11,683 nt of DNA, taken from assembly GCA_023336875.1 (NCBI GenBank), contig JAMBLH010000234.1, positions 1 through 11,683 on the forward strand. Reading direction: 5' to 3'. The notes under the pieces are model-generated. The model had not been told where the DNA came from. It saw nothing but the letters and a program-made list of their open reading frames with translations, and did not search any database. Below are positions 1 through 7,356 of the stretch, one piece after another. The stretch is from Actinomycetes bacterium. Its GTDB lineage: Bacteria > Actinomycetota > Acidimicrobiia > Spongiisociales > UBA5794. Numbering within the stretch: the stretch's first letter is position 1; each line of letters begins with the position of its first letter. Both the position numbers and the translations under genes were made by a program.

Positions 1-460
1 CGGCATTGCCGAGTGGGTCGAGGATGCTTGCGACATCGTCCGAAATGCTGTCAGGTATTGGCTGTACGTTTGTTCCAGGAATGACGACAAACTCCGCAAA
101 TGCCCCCGGCCGGTTGACGCCGACACCCACTGTGTTGATACACAGATGTCTCCGTCCTGCCTGACAGTTTCGGCACCGACCGCACACGACGTGGCCCTCA
201 CCCGACACGCGGTGTCCGATCTCGATCCCTTCAACCTCGGATCCGACTTCGACAACGGTTCCGACGTATTCGTGGCCTATCGCCATTGGAGTCGGGACCG
301 TTGCCCGGGCCCATTCGTCCCACTCAACGATGTGTAGGTCGGTGCCACATATCGAAGTCCGCCCAACCTTGATGAGCACGTCGTTGGGACCGATCTCCGG
401 CCTCGGAAGGTCCTCCATCCAAATGCCAGGCTCGGGCCTCGACTTGACGAGCGCACGCAC
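1..460 (-). CDS. tdh: L-threonine 3-dehydrogenase, N-terminal 153 residues (runs off left edge)
   Basis: This is a zinc-dependent medium-chain dehydrogenase that oxidises L-threonine to 2-amino-3-ketobutyrate with NAD+ in the cytoplasm, the first step of threonine breakdown to glycine. I translated it from a GTG at 460, which gives a start like MRALVKSRPEPGIWMED, the typical Tdh N-terminus. The catalytic-zinc residues Cys38 (in SICGTDLH) and His63-Glu64 (in GHEYVG) sit at the same numbers as in the E. coli enzyme. The structural-zinc cysteines 93, 96, 99 and 107 are all present. The visible part ends in DPLGNA, just before the NAD-binding Rossmann fold, so roughly the last 190 residues lie outside the window. 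The GTG shares its first base with the last base of the kbl stop (TAGTG), so translation is probably coupled to kbl. The identification is secure; only the 3' part is unseen. Confidence 0.95.
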   Translation of the reverse strand, partial: MRALVKSRPEPGIWMEDLPRPEIGPNDVLIKVGRTSICGTDLHIVEWDEWARATVPTPMAIGHEYVGTVVEVGSEVEGIEIGHRVSGEGHVVCGRCRNCQAGRRHLCINTVGVGVNRPGAFAEFVVIPGTNVQPIPDSISDDVASILDPLGNA

Positions 461-1650
461 TACGAAACAACCCCGAGTTCACGTCCGACCCGTGTGAAGG
501 CGTCGATCGCCTTGTCGATGTGATCTGTTGAGTGGGCAGCGGACATTTGGGTGCGTATCCGTGCCTCACCTTTGGGAACCACTGGGAAGGAGAATCCAAT
601 CACGTACACGCCCTCTTCGAGCAGCCGGTTCGACATCTCGGTGGCTAGTGCAGCGTCCCCGAGCATGACAGGGATGATCGGATGACCCCTGCCTGTCAGT
701 GTGAATCCAACGTCCTCCATGCCTGAACGGAATCGATCGGCATTCTTCGCAAGCTTGACGCGGATGTCTGCCGATTCAATGGTCAGATCGATGGCTTCGA
801 TCGTTGTTGCAGCGATCATGGGCGCGAGTGAGTTCGAGAACAGATACGGGCGGGAGCGCTGACGCAGCAGCGCGATGATCTCCTTTCGGCCGGATGTGTA
901 CCCACCCGAGGCCCCACCAAGCGCCTTGCCGAAGGTGCCGGTGAAGATCCCGATGCGGTCCTGTACACCCCAGTAGTCAGGTGTCCCTCCTCCGTGCTTG
1001 CCAATGAACCCGACCGCATGGGAGTCATCGACCATCACCATGGCACCGTGCGCCTCGGCAAGATCACAGATTGCGGGAAGGTTGGCGATGATGCCATCCA
1101 TCGAGAAGACACCGTCGGTCGCGATCAGTTTGAAGCGGGCATCCTTTGCCTCCTCGAGCTTGGCTTCGAGATCGTCCATGTCGTTGTTGGCGTACCGGAA
1201 TCGCCTTGCTCTGCAAAGCCGCACACCGTCGATGATCGAGGCATGGTTGAGGGAGTCCGAGATGATGGCGTCCTCTGGCCCGAGGATGGTTTCGAACAAT
1301 CCACCGTTCGCGTCCCAGCATGACGAGTAGAGGATCGTGTCCTCAGTCCCCAGAAAGCTGCTGATGGTGAGTTCGAGCTCCTTGTGGACCGTCTGCGTTC
1401 CGCAGATGAACCGCACCGATGCCATCCCGTACCCGTGCTTCCGTATTGCACGGCCTGCTACCTCCTCAAGGCGCGAACTGTTGGCCAGGCCGAGATAGTT
1501 GTTCGCGCAAAGGTTGATCACTTCGGTCCCGTCTTCCAATGTGATGACGGCGCCCTGAGGCGAGGCGAGCACACGTTCGGCCTTGAAGAGCCCTCCTTCA
1601 CGAAGTGCCTCGGTCTCAGCGGCAAGATGGTTCAGGAATTGCGTATTCAT
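460..1650 (-). CDS. kbl: 2-amino-3-ketobutyrate CoA ligase (glycine C-acetyltransferase)
   Basis: This PLP enzyme of the alpha-oxoamine synthase family cleaves 2-amino-3-ketobutyrate, the product of Tdh, with CoA to glycine and acetyl-CoA. The 396 residues match the usual length of about 398. The PLP lysine is Lys242 in FTGTFGKALGGASGGY. The cofactor-binding DDSHAVG motif is at 208-214, and SDSLNHASIIDG is at 131-142. AKB is unstable, so Kbl and Tdh are expected to work as a pair, and the kbl-tdh order is the one found in E. coli. The ATG at 1650 lies 30 bases after the stop of the upstream permease gene, on the same strand. I see no strong Shine-Dalgarno in that gap, so it may depend on readthrough or coupling from the permease gene. 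The related families KAS/BioF and ALAS are less likely given the tdh neighbour and the motif details. Confidence 0.96.
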   Translation of the reverse strand: MNTQFLNHLAAETEALREGGLFKAERVLASPQGAVITLEDGTEVINLCANNYLGLANSSRLEEVAGRAIRKHGYGMASVRFICGTQTVHKELELTISSFLGTEDTILYSSCWDANGGLFETILGPEDAIISDSLNHASIIDGVRLCRARRFRYANNDMDDLEAKLEEAKDARFKLIATDGVFSMDGIIANLPAICDLAEAHGAMVMVDDSHAVGFIGKHGGGTPDYWGVQDRIGIFTGTFGKALGGASGGYTSGRKEIIALLRQRSRPYLFSNSLAPMIAATTIEAIDLTIESADIRVKLAKNADRFRSGMEDVGFTLTGRGHPIIPVMLGDAALATEMSNRLLEEGVYVIGFSFPVVPKGEARIRTQMSAAHSTDHIDKAIDAFTRVGRELGVVS

Positions 1651-1680
1651 GGAACTGAGAGTAGACCGAGCCCGTAGAGC

Positions 1681-2868
1681 TCAGTGGTTCTTGTCCTCGG
1701 CGGTCGTGACCGCAGCGTCCTCGGCCGAAGTCTCGTCCTCGACATCATCCCAAGAGAAGTCGTACGTCACCTCATAGTGTGTGACAAAGTTCGAGATGAG
1801 CGAGGTAATCAAAGCAGCAACAGGCAGCGCTACGAACGCGCCCAGTGGACCAGCAATGGCACCACCTGCGAGGGCGGCACCGAAGGCAAGGGCTCCGTTG
1901 AGTGTCATGGTCTTCGACGAGATCTTGGGGCTCAGCCAGTAGTTCTCTATCTGCTGGTAGATGAGTGCGTACGCGAGAACGATCAGTGCAGGTACCAGGC
2001 CACTAATCCCGAGCGTTACCAGGATCGGGATGGCGGAGCCAAGGTACGTGCCGATAGCAGGGATAAAGGCTGCGATGAACCCTGCCATAAGCGCGAGTGG
2101 AATGGAAAGCGCTACTGGAACGCCAACAATCACCATCGTGACGAAGAAGCCGAAGCCATTGATGAGCATCAACAGCATGCGCGAGTAGAAGTAGCCGCCG
2201 GTCTGGACGACTGCCTGGTCCCAGGTCCAACCGACTCTGTACTGGTGCTCTGGCTTCACAAGAGCCAGCACCGTCTTCTGGAGCCGCTGAGCATCTGCTG
2301 TGAAGTAGAACGTGAACATAGCGATCGTCGCGATGTCAAAGATGAGGCCGAGGCCCGTACTGGCAATGCCGAGGATGCTTGAGATGCCCCCGCCTTGTGC
2401 CCATGCGATGATCTGGTCGTCGATGTCCTCCGTCCAATCACCACCGGTTACGCCTTCCGAGACAGTCATGTTGAAGGTGTCCTCAGCGAAAGTGGCGATG
2501 TTCGCAACCCATTCAGAAGCGTGCGCCCCGATCGTCTGCGCGAGCTCCACCGTTGCAGGGACGAGGAACACCATCATTACCACGACGAGGACGATCCCGA
2601 CGAGGTAGATGACACCAACAGCTGACCCCCGTTTCCATCCATATCTGGTGGTCAGTCGAAGCACGGCTGGCTGGAGGGCGAGGCTGAAAAAGAATGAAAG
2701 TGCAACGAGGACCAGCAGGTGAGACGCCTGGTCCATGGTCCACAGGGCAAGACTCGTGATCAGCAACGCTCCGATGATCTTCCATACAGACCGGGGTTCA
2801 ATACGGATGATCACCGTCTGAGATGTCGCCTTGTTCGTCGGTATTTCCGGTGTCGGGTCGCGACTCAA
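1681..2868 (-). CDS. AI-2E family transporter (PF01594-type permease)
   Basis: This is a 395-residue polytopic inner-membrane protein of the AI-2E transporter superfamily. Members have been linked to export of small signals or metabolites and to Na+/H+ antiport, so the substrate cannot be inferred from sequence. The architecture is typical: two hydrophobic helices at about 28-70, one at about 83-104, a soluble amphipathic stretch at about 105-165, then a helix-rich C-terminal half (about 165-190, 228-305 and 325-360). Family signatures are IPAIGTYLGSAIP (about 269-281) and YQQIENYWLSPKI (about 304-316). The tail after about 370 is acidic (DDVEDETSAED). The start is a TTG at 2868, supported by GAGG five bases upstream; there is no better in-frame start nearby. 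It is the first gene of a likely unit with kbl (30-base gap) and tdh. Family assignment is solid, function open. Confidence 0.9.
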   Translation of the reverse strand: MSRDPTPEIPTNKATSQTVIIRIEPRSVWKIIGALLITSLALWTMDQASHLLVLVALSFFFSLALQPAVLRLTTRYGWKRGSAVGVIYLVGIVLVVVMMVFLVPATVELAQTIGAHASEWVANIATFAEDTFNMTVSEGVTGGDWTEDIDDQIIAWAQGGGISSILGIASTGLGLIFDIATIAMFTFYFTADAQRLQKTVLALVKPEHQYRVGWTWDQAVVQTGGYFYSRMLLMLINGFGFFVTMVIVGVPVALSIPLALMAGFIAAFIPAIGTYLGSAIPILVTLGISGLVPALIVLAYALIYQQIENYWLSPKISSKTMTLNGALAFGAALAGGAIAGPLGAFVALPVAALITSLISNFVTHYEVTYDFSWDDVEDETSAEDAAVTTAEDKNH

Positions 2869-2952
2869 GTAAACCTCACGGGTTGGTGCCGCCCGCAGCG
2901 TAGTCGTTGACTCCTGAGCTATCCGTTATTGCCGACGTAGCCTGAAAGGAGG

Positions 2953-3000
2953 CAGCCGCACCGTCGCATCAAGGGAAGGCACGAGTTGACGGTGCGGCTG
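2953..3000 (-). terminator. Perfect 13-bp stem hairpin after ppdK, probable terminator
   Basis: Arms at 2953-2965 (cagccgcaccgtc) and 2988-3000 (gacggtgcggctg) are exact reverse complements around a 22-base loop. The structure begins 17 bases after the ppdK stop, the usual place for an intrinsic terminator. On the minus strand the downstream arm is followed by cctcctttc, which is pyrimidine-rich but not a true U-run. Termination may therefore be weak or factor-dependent. Alternatives are an mRNA 3'-stabilising hairpin or a leader structure for the permease-kbl-tdh unit. Confidence 0.55.
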
Positions 3001-3017
3001 GATCTGAAAAGCTGTGT

Positions 3018-5810
3018 CTATCGGGCGTCTGCAACCACTCCTTCGGCAAGGTCACGGTGGGGTTCGAGATGTTCTGTGGCTCTGTTCGGTCTGTTGAGAA
3101 CCGCTTGGGCGGCGGCGAGCCTGGCAACTGGCACCCTCAACGGAGAACAACTTACGTAGTCAAGGCCGATCTCGTCGCAGAGCGCGATTGAGGCGGGATC
3201 ACCCCCGTGCTCTCCACAGATGCCGACGTGGATGCCCGGTCTCGTAGCCCGTCCTGCTTCCGTGGCGGATCGGATCAATGTTCCAACGCCCAAGCGATCG
3301 AGCGTGTTGAAGGGGTTTGTTGCGAGAACGCCAAGATTCAGGTAGTCCAGCAAGAACGCCTTCTCGGCGTCATCCCTACTGATGCCGAATGTCATCTGGG
3401 TGAGGTCGTTTGTTCCGAAGGAGAAGAACTCGGCTGACTCGGCGAGCGATCCCGCGGTGACTGCCGCTCGAGGGGTCTCTATCATCGAGCCGAACTCGTA
3501 GTCCAACTCATCGGCTCGGTCTCCCAGAACCTCCTCGGCAACACGGTCCATGATATCTCTCATGGGCAGGAGCTCCGATGCCTCACTGGCGAGCGGGATC
3601 ATGATTCCGACTCTGGGAGTGAGGCCTTCATCGAGGACGATCAGGGCCGCCTCGAAGATGGCTCGAATCTGCATCTCGGGAATCTCGGGCATCAGGAGCG
3701 CAAGCCGTACGCCTCGCAGCCCGAGCATCGGGTTCGACTCGTGGAGTGATTCAACCCTCGAGAGGATGTGCTCCGTCTCCTCGATCTCGCGGACGAGTGC
3801 ATTGACTTCCTGGAGGTTGCTTGCGTTCATGAGTTGGATCTTGAGATCGGTTGACTTCCTAATAAGGTCATGGCGATCGGGCAGGAATTCGTGCAGTGGG
3901 GGGTCGAGCAGCCGGATGATCACGCGCTTGTCATCCATTGCGCGGAACAAGCCTGCGAAATCCGACCGCTGCAACGGAAGTAGCTCGGCGAGCGCCTCGA
4001 GTCTCTCAGTCTCAGTTGATGCCATGATCATTCCTTGAACGATCGGAAGCCTGGCTGCGTCGAAGAACATGTGCTCCGTGCGGCATAGCCCGATGCCGTT
4101 CGCGCCAAACTTGGCAGCTTTCTCGGCATCAGCTGGATAGTCGGCATTTGTCCAAACATCCAAATCCCTGACGTCATCGGCCCACGACAGCACACCCATG
4201 AGCCATGGATCATCGATCTCGGGGAGTGACGTCTCTATGCGGTCGAGGAAGACCTCGCCGGTTGTGCCATCAATCGAGATCCAGTCACCCTCCTTGACCA
4301 CATGAGGGCCAACCGTCATGGTGCGTGCCTCGAGGTCGAGATCAACCTCCCTCGCTCCGACAACAGCCGGTTTTCCGAACTGTCGGGCGACAAGTGCTGC
4401 ATGGCTGGTACGACCTCCACTCGAGGTGAGCACGCCTGCAGACGCGAGCATTCCGTGAACATCGTCGGGCTTGGTCTCAGGTCTGACAAGGATGACGGCG
4501 TCATTGCGCTCGGTGGCCCATTTCTCGGCCAGGTCTGCGTCGAACGCAGCAACGCCCACTGCAGCGCCAGGGGAGACGTTGAGTCCCTGGGTGAGGCGCC
4601 TACCTCGACTTACGGCGATCTTTTTTGCGTCGGAATCGAATTGTGGATGGAGAAAGAACTCGACCTGCTCGGGCGAGACCCGCATGAGCGCTTCGTCCTT
4701 TGTGATGATGCCATCGGAGACAAGATCGACAGCGATTCGTACAGCTGCTTGTGCAGTTCGCTTGCCGTCGCGAGTTTGGAGCAGCCACATCTTTCCCGAT
4801 TCGATCGTGAACTCGATGTCCTGCATATCCGTGTAGTGACGCTCCAGTATCTGGGCGTAGCGCAGGAGTTCAGAATGCTGTTCCGGCATGAGCCTGCCGA
4901 GATCCTCGATCGTGCTGGTCTGACGGATTCCCGCGACGACATCCTCGCCTTGCGCATTCATCAGGAAGTCACCATCAATCTTCGGCTCTCCAGTGGTGGC
5001 GTTTCGCGACACTGCGACCCCGGTTGCCGAATCCGGACCGAGGTTTCCAAACACCATCGTCTGGACGTTCACCGCAGTCCCAAGGTCGTGGTCGATGCCA
5101 GCTGCGTGGCGATAGGCATAGGCTCGCCGTCCGTTCCATGAGCGGAACACGGCCTCGACGGCCATGGTGAGCTGCTCCATTGGATCGCTCGGGAAGTCGC
5201 GACCGGTGTGGTTCCGGAATACCTTCAGGAACCTCTCAACGATCGATTCGAGGTCCTCGATAGGGAGATCACCGTCGTTCTCCACCTCGCGTTTCTCCCG
5301 GAATCCGCGAAGCGTGTCCTCGAACGGCTCATCGGGAATTCCCATTACGACCGTTGAGAACATCTGGATCAATCTGCGGTACGAGTCGAGGGCAAAGTGA
5401 CGATCGCCAAAGATGTCCGCAATGCCGTCTGCGACCTCGTCGTTGAGGCCAATGTTGAGCACGGTATCCATCATGCCAGGCATGGAGAACTTGGCTCCAC
5501 TGCGGCACGAGAGCAGGAGGGGATTGGCAGGATCGCCGAAGATCTTTCCTGTCATCTGCTCGACTTGTCGTAGCGCCATTGTGAGTTCGTTCGTCAGTCC
5601 TTCCGGGAGGATCTCACCTGAGTCGAGAAAGGCGTTGCAGGCCTCGGACGTGATGGTGAATCCAGGAGGAACCGGGATCTCGAGACGAGTCATGTCGGCG
5701 AGATTGGCGCCCTTCCCGCCGAGAAGACCTCTGACGGTGTCCCAGTCATCACCGCAGCGTTCAGATGCAGCGTCGAGCGCATCAAAGCCGTATATCCATC
5801 GTGAGGACAT
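3018..5810 (-). CDS. ppdK: Pyruvate, phosphate dikinase
   Basis: This cytoplasmic enzyme interconverts pyruvate + ATP + Pi and PEP + AMP + PPi, serving gluconeogenesis or PPi-dependent glycolysis. The 930 residues follow the three-part PPDK plan. The N-terminal ATP-grasp-like domain contains LLGGKGANLADM (29-40) and PGMMDTVLNIGLND (111-124). The phosphohistidine domain carries GGRTSHAAL with catalytic His470 and the adjacent regulatory-type Thr468. The C-terminal PEP/pyruvate barrel has NGIGLCRTEHMFF (571-583), RLLDPPLHEFLP (633-644), FSFGTNDLTQMTFG (796-809) and GICGEHGGDP with active-site Cys865. All key residues are intact. Length is somewhat above the usual 870-890, partly from a charged tail of about 25 residues after AAAQAVL. 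The ATG at 5810 has a strong Shine-Dalgarno, ggggagg at 5816-5822, five bases upstream. No PPDK regulatory protein (DUF299) gene is visible in the window. Identity is distinguished from PEP synthase by these motifs. Confidence 0.98.
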   Translation of the reverse strand: MSSRWIYGFDALDAASERCGDDWDTVRGLLGGKGANLADMTRLEIPVPPGFTITSEACNAFLDSGEILPEGLTNELTMALRQVEQMTGKIFGDPANPLLLSCRSGAKFSMPGMMDTVLNIGLNDEVADGIADIFGDRHFALDSYRRLIQMFSTVVMGIPDEPFEDTLRGFREKREVENDGDLPIEDLESIVERFLKVFRNHTGRDFPSDPMEQLTMAVEAVFRSWNGRRAYAYRHAAGIDHDLGTAVNVQTMVFGNLGPDSATGVAVSRNATTGEPKIDGDFLMNAQGEDVVAGIRQTSTIEDLGRLMPEQHSELLRYAQILERHYTDMQDIEFTIESGKMWLLQTRDGKRTAQAAVRIAVDLVSDGIITKDEALMRVSPEQVEFFLHPQFDSDAKKIAVSRGRRLTQGLNVSPGAAVGVAAFDADLAEKWATERNDAVILVRPETKPDDVHGMLASAGVLTSSGGRTSHAALVARQFGKPAVVGAREVDLDLEARTMTVGPHVVKEGDWISIDGTTGEVFLDRIETSLPEIDDPWLMGVLSWADDVRDLDVWTNADYPADAEKAAKFGANGIGLCRTEHMFFDAARLPIVQGMIMASTETERLEALAELLPLQRSDFAGLFRAMDDKRVIIRLLDPPLHEFLPDRHDLIRKSTDLKIQLMNASNLQEVNALVREIEETEHILSRVESLHESNPMLGLRGVRLALLMPEIPEMQIRAIFEAALIVLDEGLTPRVGIMIPLASEASELLPMRDIMDRVAEEVLGDRADELDYEFGSMIETPRAAVTAGSLAESAEFFSFGTNDLTQMTFGISRDDAEKAFLLDYLNLGVLATNPFNTLDRLGVGTLIRSATEAGRATRPGIHVGICGEHGGDPASIALCDEIGLDYVSCSPLRVPVARLAAAQAVLNRPNRATEHLEPHRDLAEGVVADAR

Positions 5811-5839
5811 GGGTGCCTCCCCAAGTACGCTATTTCACT

Positions 5840-5864
5840 ATTCATTAGTCTACAGCTAATGAAT
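5840..5864. promoter_or_regulatory. Palindrome in ppdK leader, candidate operator
   Basis: Perfect 9-bp inverted repeat attcattag / ctaatgaat with a 7-base spacer (arms 5840-5848 and 5856-5864). It extends to about 12 bp if one G-T pair is allowed. It is AT-rich in a GC-rich context and lies 30-54 bases upstream of the ppdK ATG, between the EamA stop and the ppdK Shine-Dalgarno. The size and symmetry fit a dimeric repressor or activator site, and the position fits control of ppdK. A weak hairpin terminator for the upstream exporter gene is possible, but there is no U-tract. No regulator gene is adjacent, so the binding protein is unknown. Confidence 0.45.
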
Positions 5865-5894
5865 GGTTGATGCCAGTCGTAATCCCTGTTGCGT

Positions 5895-6722
5895 TCACAG
5901 GGCGAGGAGAAGGACCGCCAGAATCGCAAGACCGATTCCGATCGCTTGGGACGTAGCCGGCCTCTCCTTGAGTACGACCAACGCCGCCAGCACGGTGAAG
6001 GCTGGGTAAAGCGATGAGATCACGGCGTTGATACCCAGCGGGCCACGCTGCACTGCGAGGACGATGGCGCTGCTGGCCGCAATGTCGATGATGCCGACAA
6101 ACGCGACCAGGCGAAGGAGAGGGCGAGCTGGGAGAACTGCCGTGGAAGTAATCGCGAGAACGGCAAAGCCGATTGGAATTGAGATTATCCGGGCTGGCAG
6201 TAGAGGCCACAGTCCCGAGGATTCACTCGTCTGGCTCATTGCGATCACGAAGACCGAGAATGAAATGGCGGCCCCGAGCGCCTGGGCGAGAATCAGAACT
6301 GTCATCGATGAGGCCGATCGATGGCTTACAAGGAGGAGAACCGCAACAATCGCCAAAGCAATCCCGATCCATTGGATCGCGGAGATGACGCCTCCATCCG
6401 CCAGGTCCCAAGCCACAGGAATCGATGCGGCCAGAACGCCGACAATCGGAGCGACGATCGACATTGACCCTGCGGCAAGGGCCGAGTAGAGCAGAACAAG
6501 TCCTACTAGCCCAAACCCTCCTGCGAGCGCGCCGAGCGCGATGTCCGTCGTTGTGACCTCAGAGAAGCCAATGATAATGATGGCAACGCCAAGAAGGGGA
6601 AGCCCGAACACCTGGGACCAGATAGTCACGCGCCATGCCGAAAGAGAGCGGGTCGCGAGTCCACCTGCGAAGTCAGCAACGCCGTAGAGTGCAGCCGCGG
6701 TAAGAGCGAGAACCTGAGTCAT
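5895..6722 (-). CDS. EamA/DMT-family transporter
   Basis: This 275-residue integral membrane protein of the drug/metabolite transporter superfamily has about ten hydrophobic helices arranged as two EamA repeats (about 3-132 and 142-275). The second repeat ends in the characteristic YPAFTVLAALVVLKERP (239-255), followed by a final helix. Relatives export amino acids, nucleobases or other small metabolites; nothing here fixes the substrate. The ATG at 6722 opens the reading frame at a typical EamA N-terminus (MTQVLALTAAALYGVADF). There is no clear Shine-Dalgarno upstream, so a leaderless or weakly initiated message is possible. It is divergent from the repeat-protein gene at 6791 and lies 84 bases upstream of ppdK on the same strand. 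The palindrome in that gap argues for separate ppdK control. Confidence 0.9.
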   Translation of the reverse strand: MTQVLALTAAALYGVADFAGGLATRSLSAWRVTIWSQVFGLPLLGVAIIIIGFSEVTTTDIALGALAGGFGLVGLVLLYSALAAGSMSIVAPIVGVLAASIPVAWDLADGGVISAIQWIGIALAIVAVLLLVSHRSASSMTVLILAQALGAAISFSVFVIAMSQTSESSGLWPLLPARIISIPIGFAVLAITSTAVLPARPLLRLVAFVGIIDIAASSAIVLAVQRGPLGINAVISSLYPAFTVLAALVVLKERPATSQAIGIGLAILAVLLLAL

Positions 6723-6790
6723 GAATTGAGAAGGCTACTGCCAGTGCGGCTCGCGGATACAGCTACTCTCTGGACTGAAAAGGGAGCCCT
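6723..6790. promoter_or_regulatory. Divergent promoter region
   Basis: These 68 bases separate the minus-strand EamA gene from the plus-strand repeat-protein gene, so they should hold the promoters for both. The only clear element is the plus-strand Shine-Dalgarno agggag at 6781-6786, four bases before the ATG at 6791. I could not assign confident -35/-10 boxes by eye. Confidence 0.4.
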
Positions 6791-7345
6791 ATGACTTTTG
6801 ATGAAGACACAACCGAACCGAACGAAAGCGATGACCTCGTCCCCAGGCCTCAAGACGACAGCATCGTTCTGACCGAGACCGATAGCCACGAGATTGACAT
6901 TGATGGGGATGGCGAACCGGACGGACTGCGCACGACGTACACGCAGGTTCGTGAGATAGATGTCGACGGTGACGGCGTGGCTGACATCGTCGAAACGACA
7001 CGCATCGAGGAGACGACAATCGACGCTGATGGCGACGGTCTCCCCGATGTGTTCACGACGGTAGAAACCACGGAGACGGTGATGGATCTTGATGGCGACG
7101 GAGAGGCGGACTCGGTTGAGATAACCGAGATTCGGACTGTTGCACACGATATCTCGGGCGATGGCTCACCCGACGTCACAAGAACAGACATCATCACGGC
7201 GTCGGGAATCGACCGAGGTGAGGATGGCGAACTGCAGGATGTCAAGGTCGACGGCGTGCGTCTTTACGGTGTCGACTCGACCGGTGACGGGACCATTGAC
7301 CAGGTTGTGAGCGAAGAACTCGACGTTGAAATCGCCGACGACTGA
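6791..7345 (+). CDS. Acidic 21-residue-repeat protein with DxDGDGxxD calcium-type loops
   Basis: This 184-residue protein is not a family I can name with certainty. After an acidic low-complexity lead (residues 1-35), seven tandem units start at Asp36, 57, 78, 99, 120, 141 and 162, an exact 21-residue period. Each unit opens with DxDGDGxxD or a decayed version and continues as a Thr/Val-rich stretch likely to be an extended strand. The loop resembles those of TSP3, FG-GAP and dockerin repeats. The acidic residue at loop position 12 expected of a canonical EF-hand is not conserved. By my count it has 57 Asp/Glu against 9 Lys/Arg and no Cys or Trp. There is no signal peptide or membrane helix, so it is probably cytoplasmic. 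The start is supported by agggag four bases upstream. It lies 11 bases upstream of an alpha/beta hydrolase on the same strand. Calcium binding is inferred from the motif only. Confidence 0.85.
   Translation: MTFDEDTTEPNESDDLVPRPQDDSIVLTETDSHEIDIDGDGEPDGLRTTYTQVREIDVDGDGVADIVETTRIEETTIDADGDGLPDVFTTVETTETVMDLDGDGEADSVEITEIRTVAHDISGDGSPDVTRTDIITASGIDRGEDGELQDVKVDGVRLYGVDSTGDGTIDQVVSEELDVEIADD
6896..7336 (+). repeat. Seven 63-bp (21-codon) tandem repeats inside the acidic protein gene
   Basis: Units begin at 6896, 6959, 7022, 7085, 7148, 7211 and 7274, each opening with a gay (Asp) codon; the last is about 60 bases. The DNA has diverged strongly while the spacing and loop residues are kept. This points to old duplication under selection on the protein rather than recent slippage. 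Units 1-4 have intact DxDGDGxxD; units 5-7 have lost Asp at loop position 3, and unit 6 also departs at positions 4 and 9. Confidence 0.9.
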
Positions 7346-7356
7346 GCGACAGGTAC

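Noticed and set aside
1684..2382. Plus-strand open frame (232 codons) opposite the AI-2E permease gene
   Set aside because: The translation is a highly charged, compositionally odd mirror of the hydrophobic permease codons, with no recognisable domain.
2869..2952. Glycine or threonine riboswitch/attenuator in front of the permease-kbl-tdh unit
   Set aside because: The position would make sense, but I could not see glycine-riboswitch consensus segments or a Thr-rich leader peptide.
4302..5141. Long plus-strand open frame (279 codons) opposite ppdK
   Set aside because: It is antisense to a gene with intact catalytic motifs, its translation looks random (Cys/Arg/Ser-rich, no domain), and it has no Shine-Dalgarno. 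It is a shadow of biased codon use.
6719..7245. Minus-strand open frames opposite the 21-residue-repeat gene
   Set aside because: Their Ser/Pro-repeat look is just the reverse complement of the DGDG codons. The plus-strand frame has the Shine-Dalgarno and the meaningful repeat.
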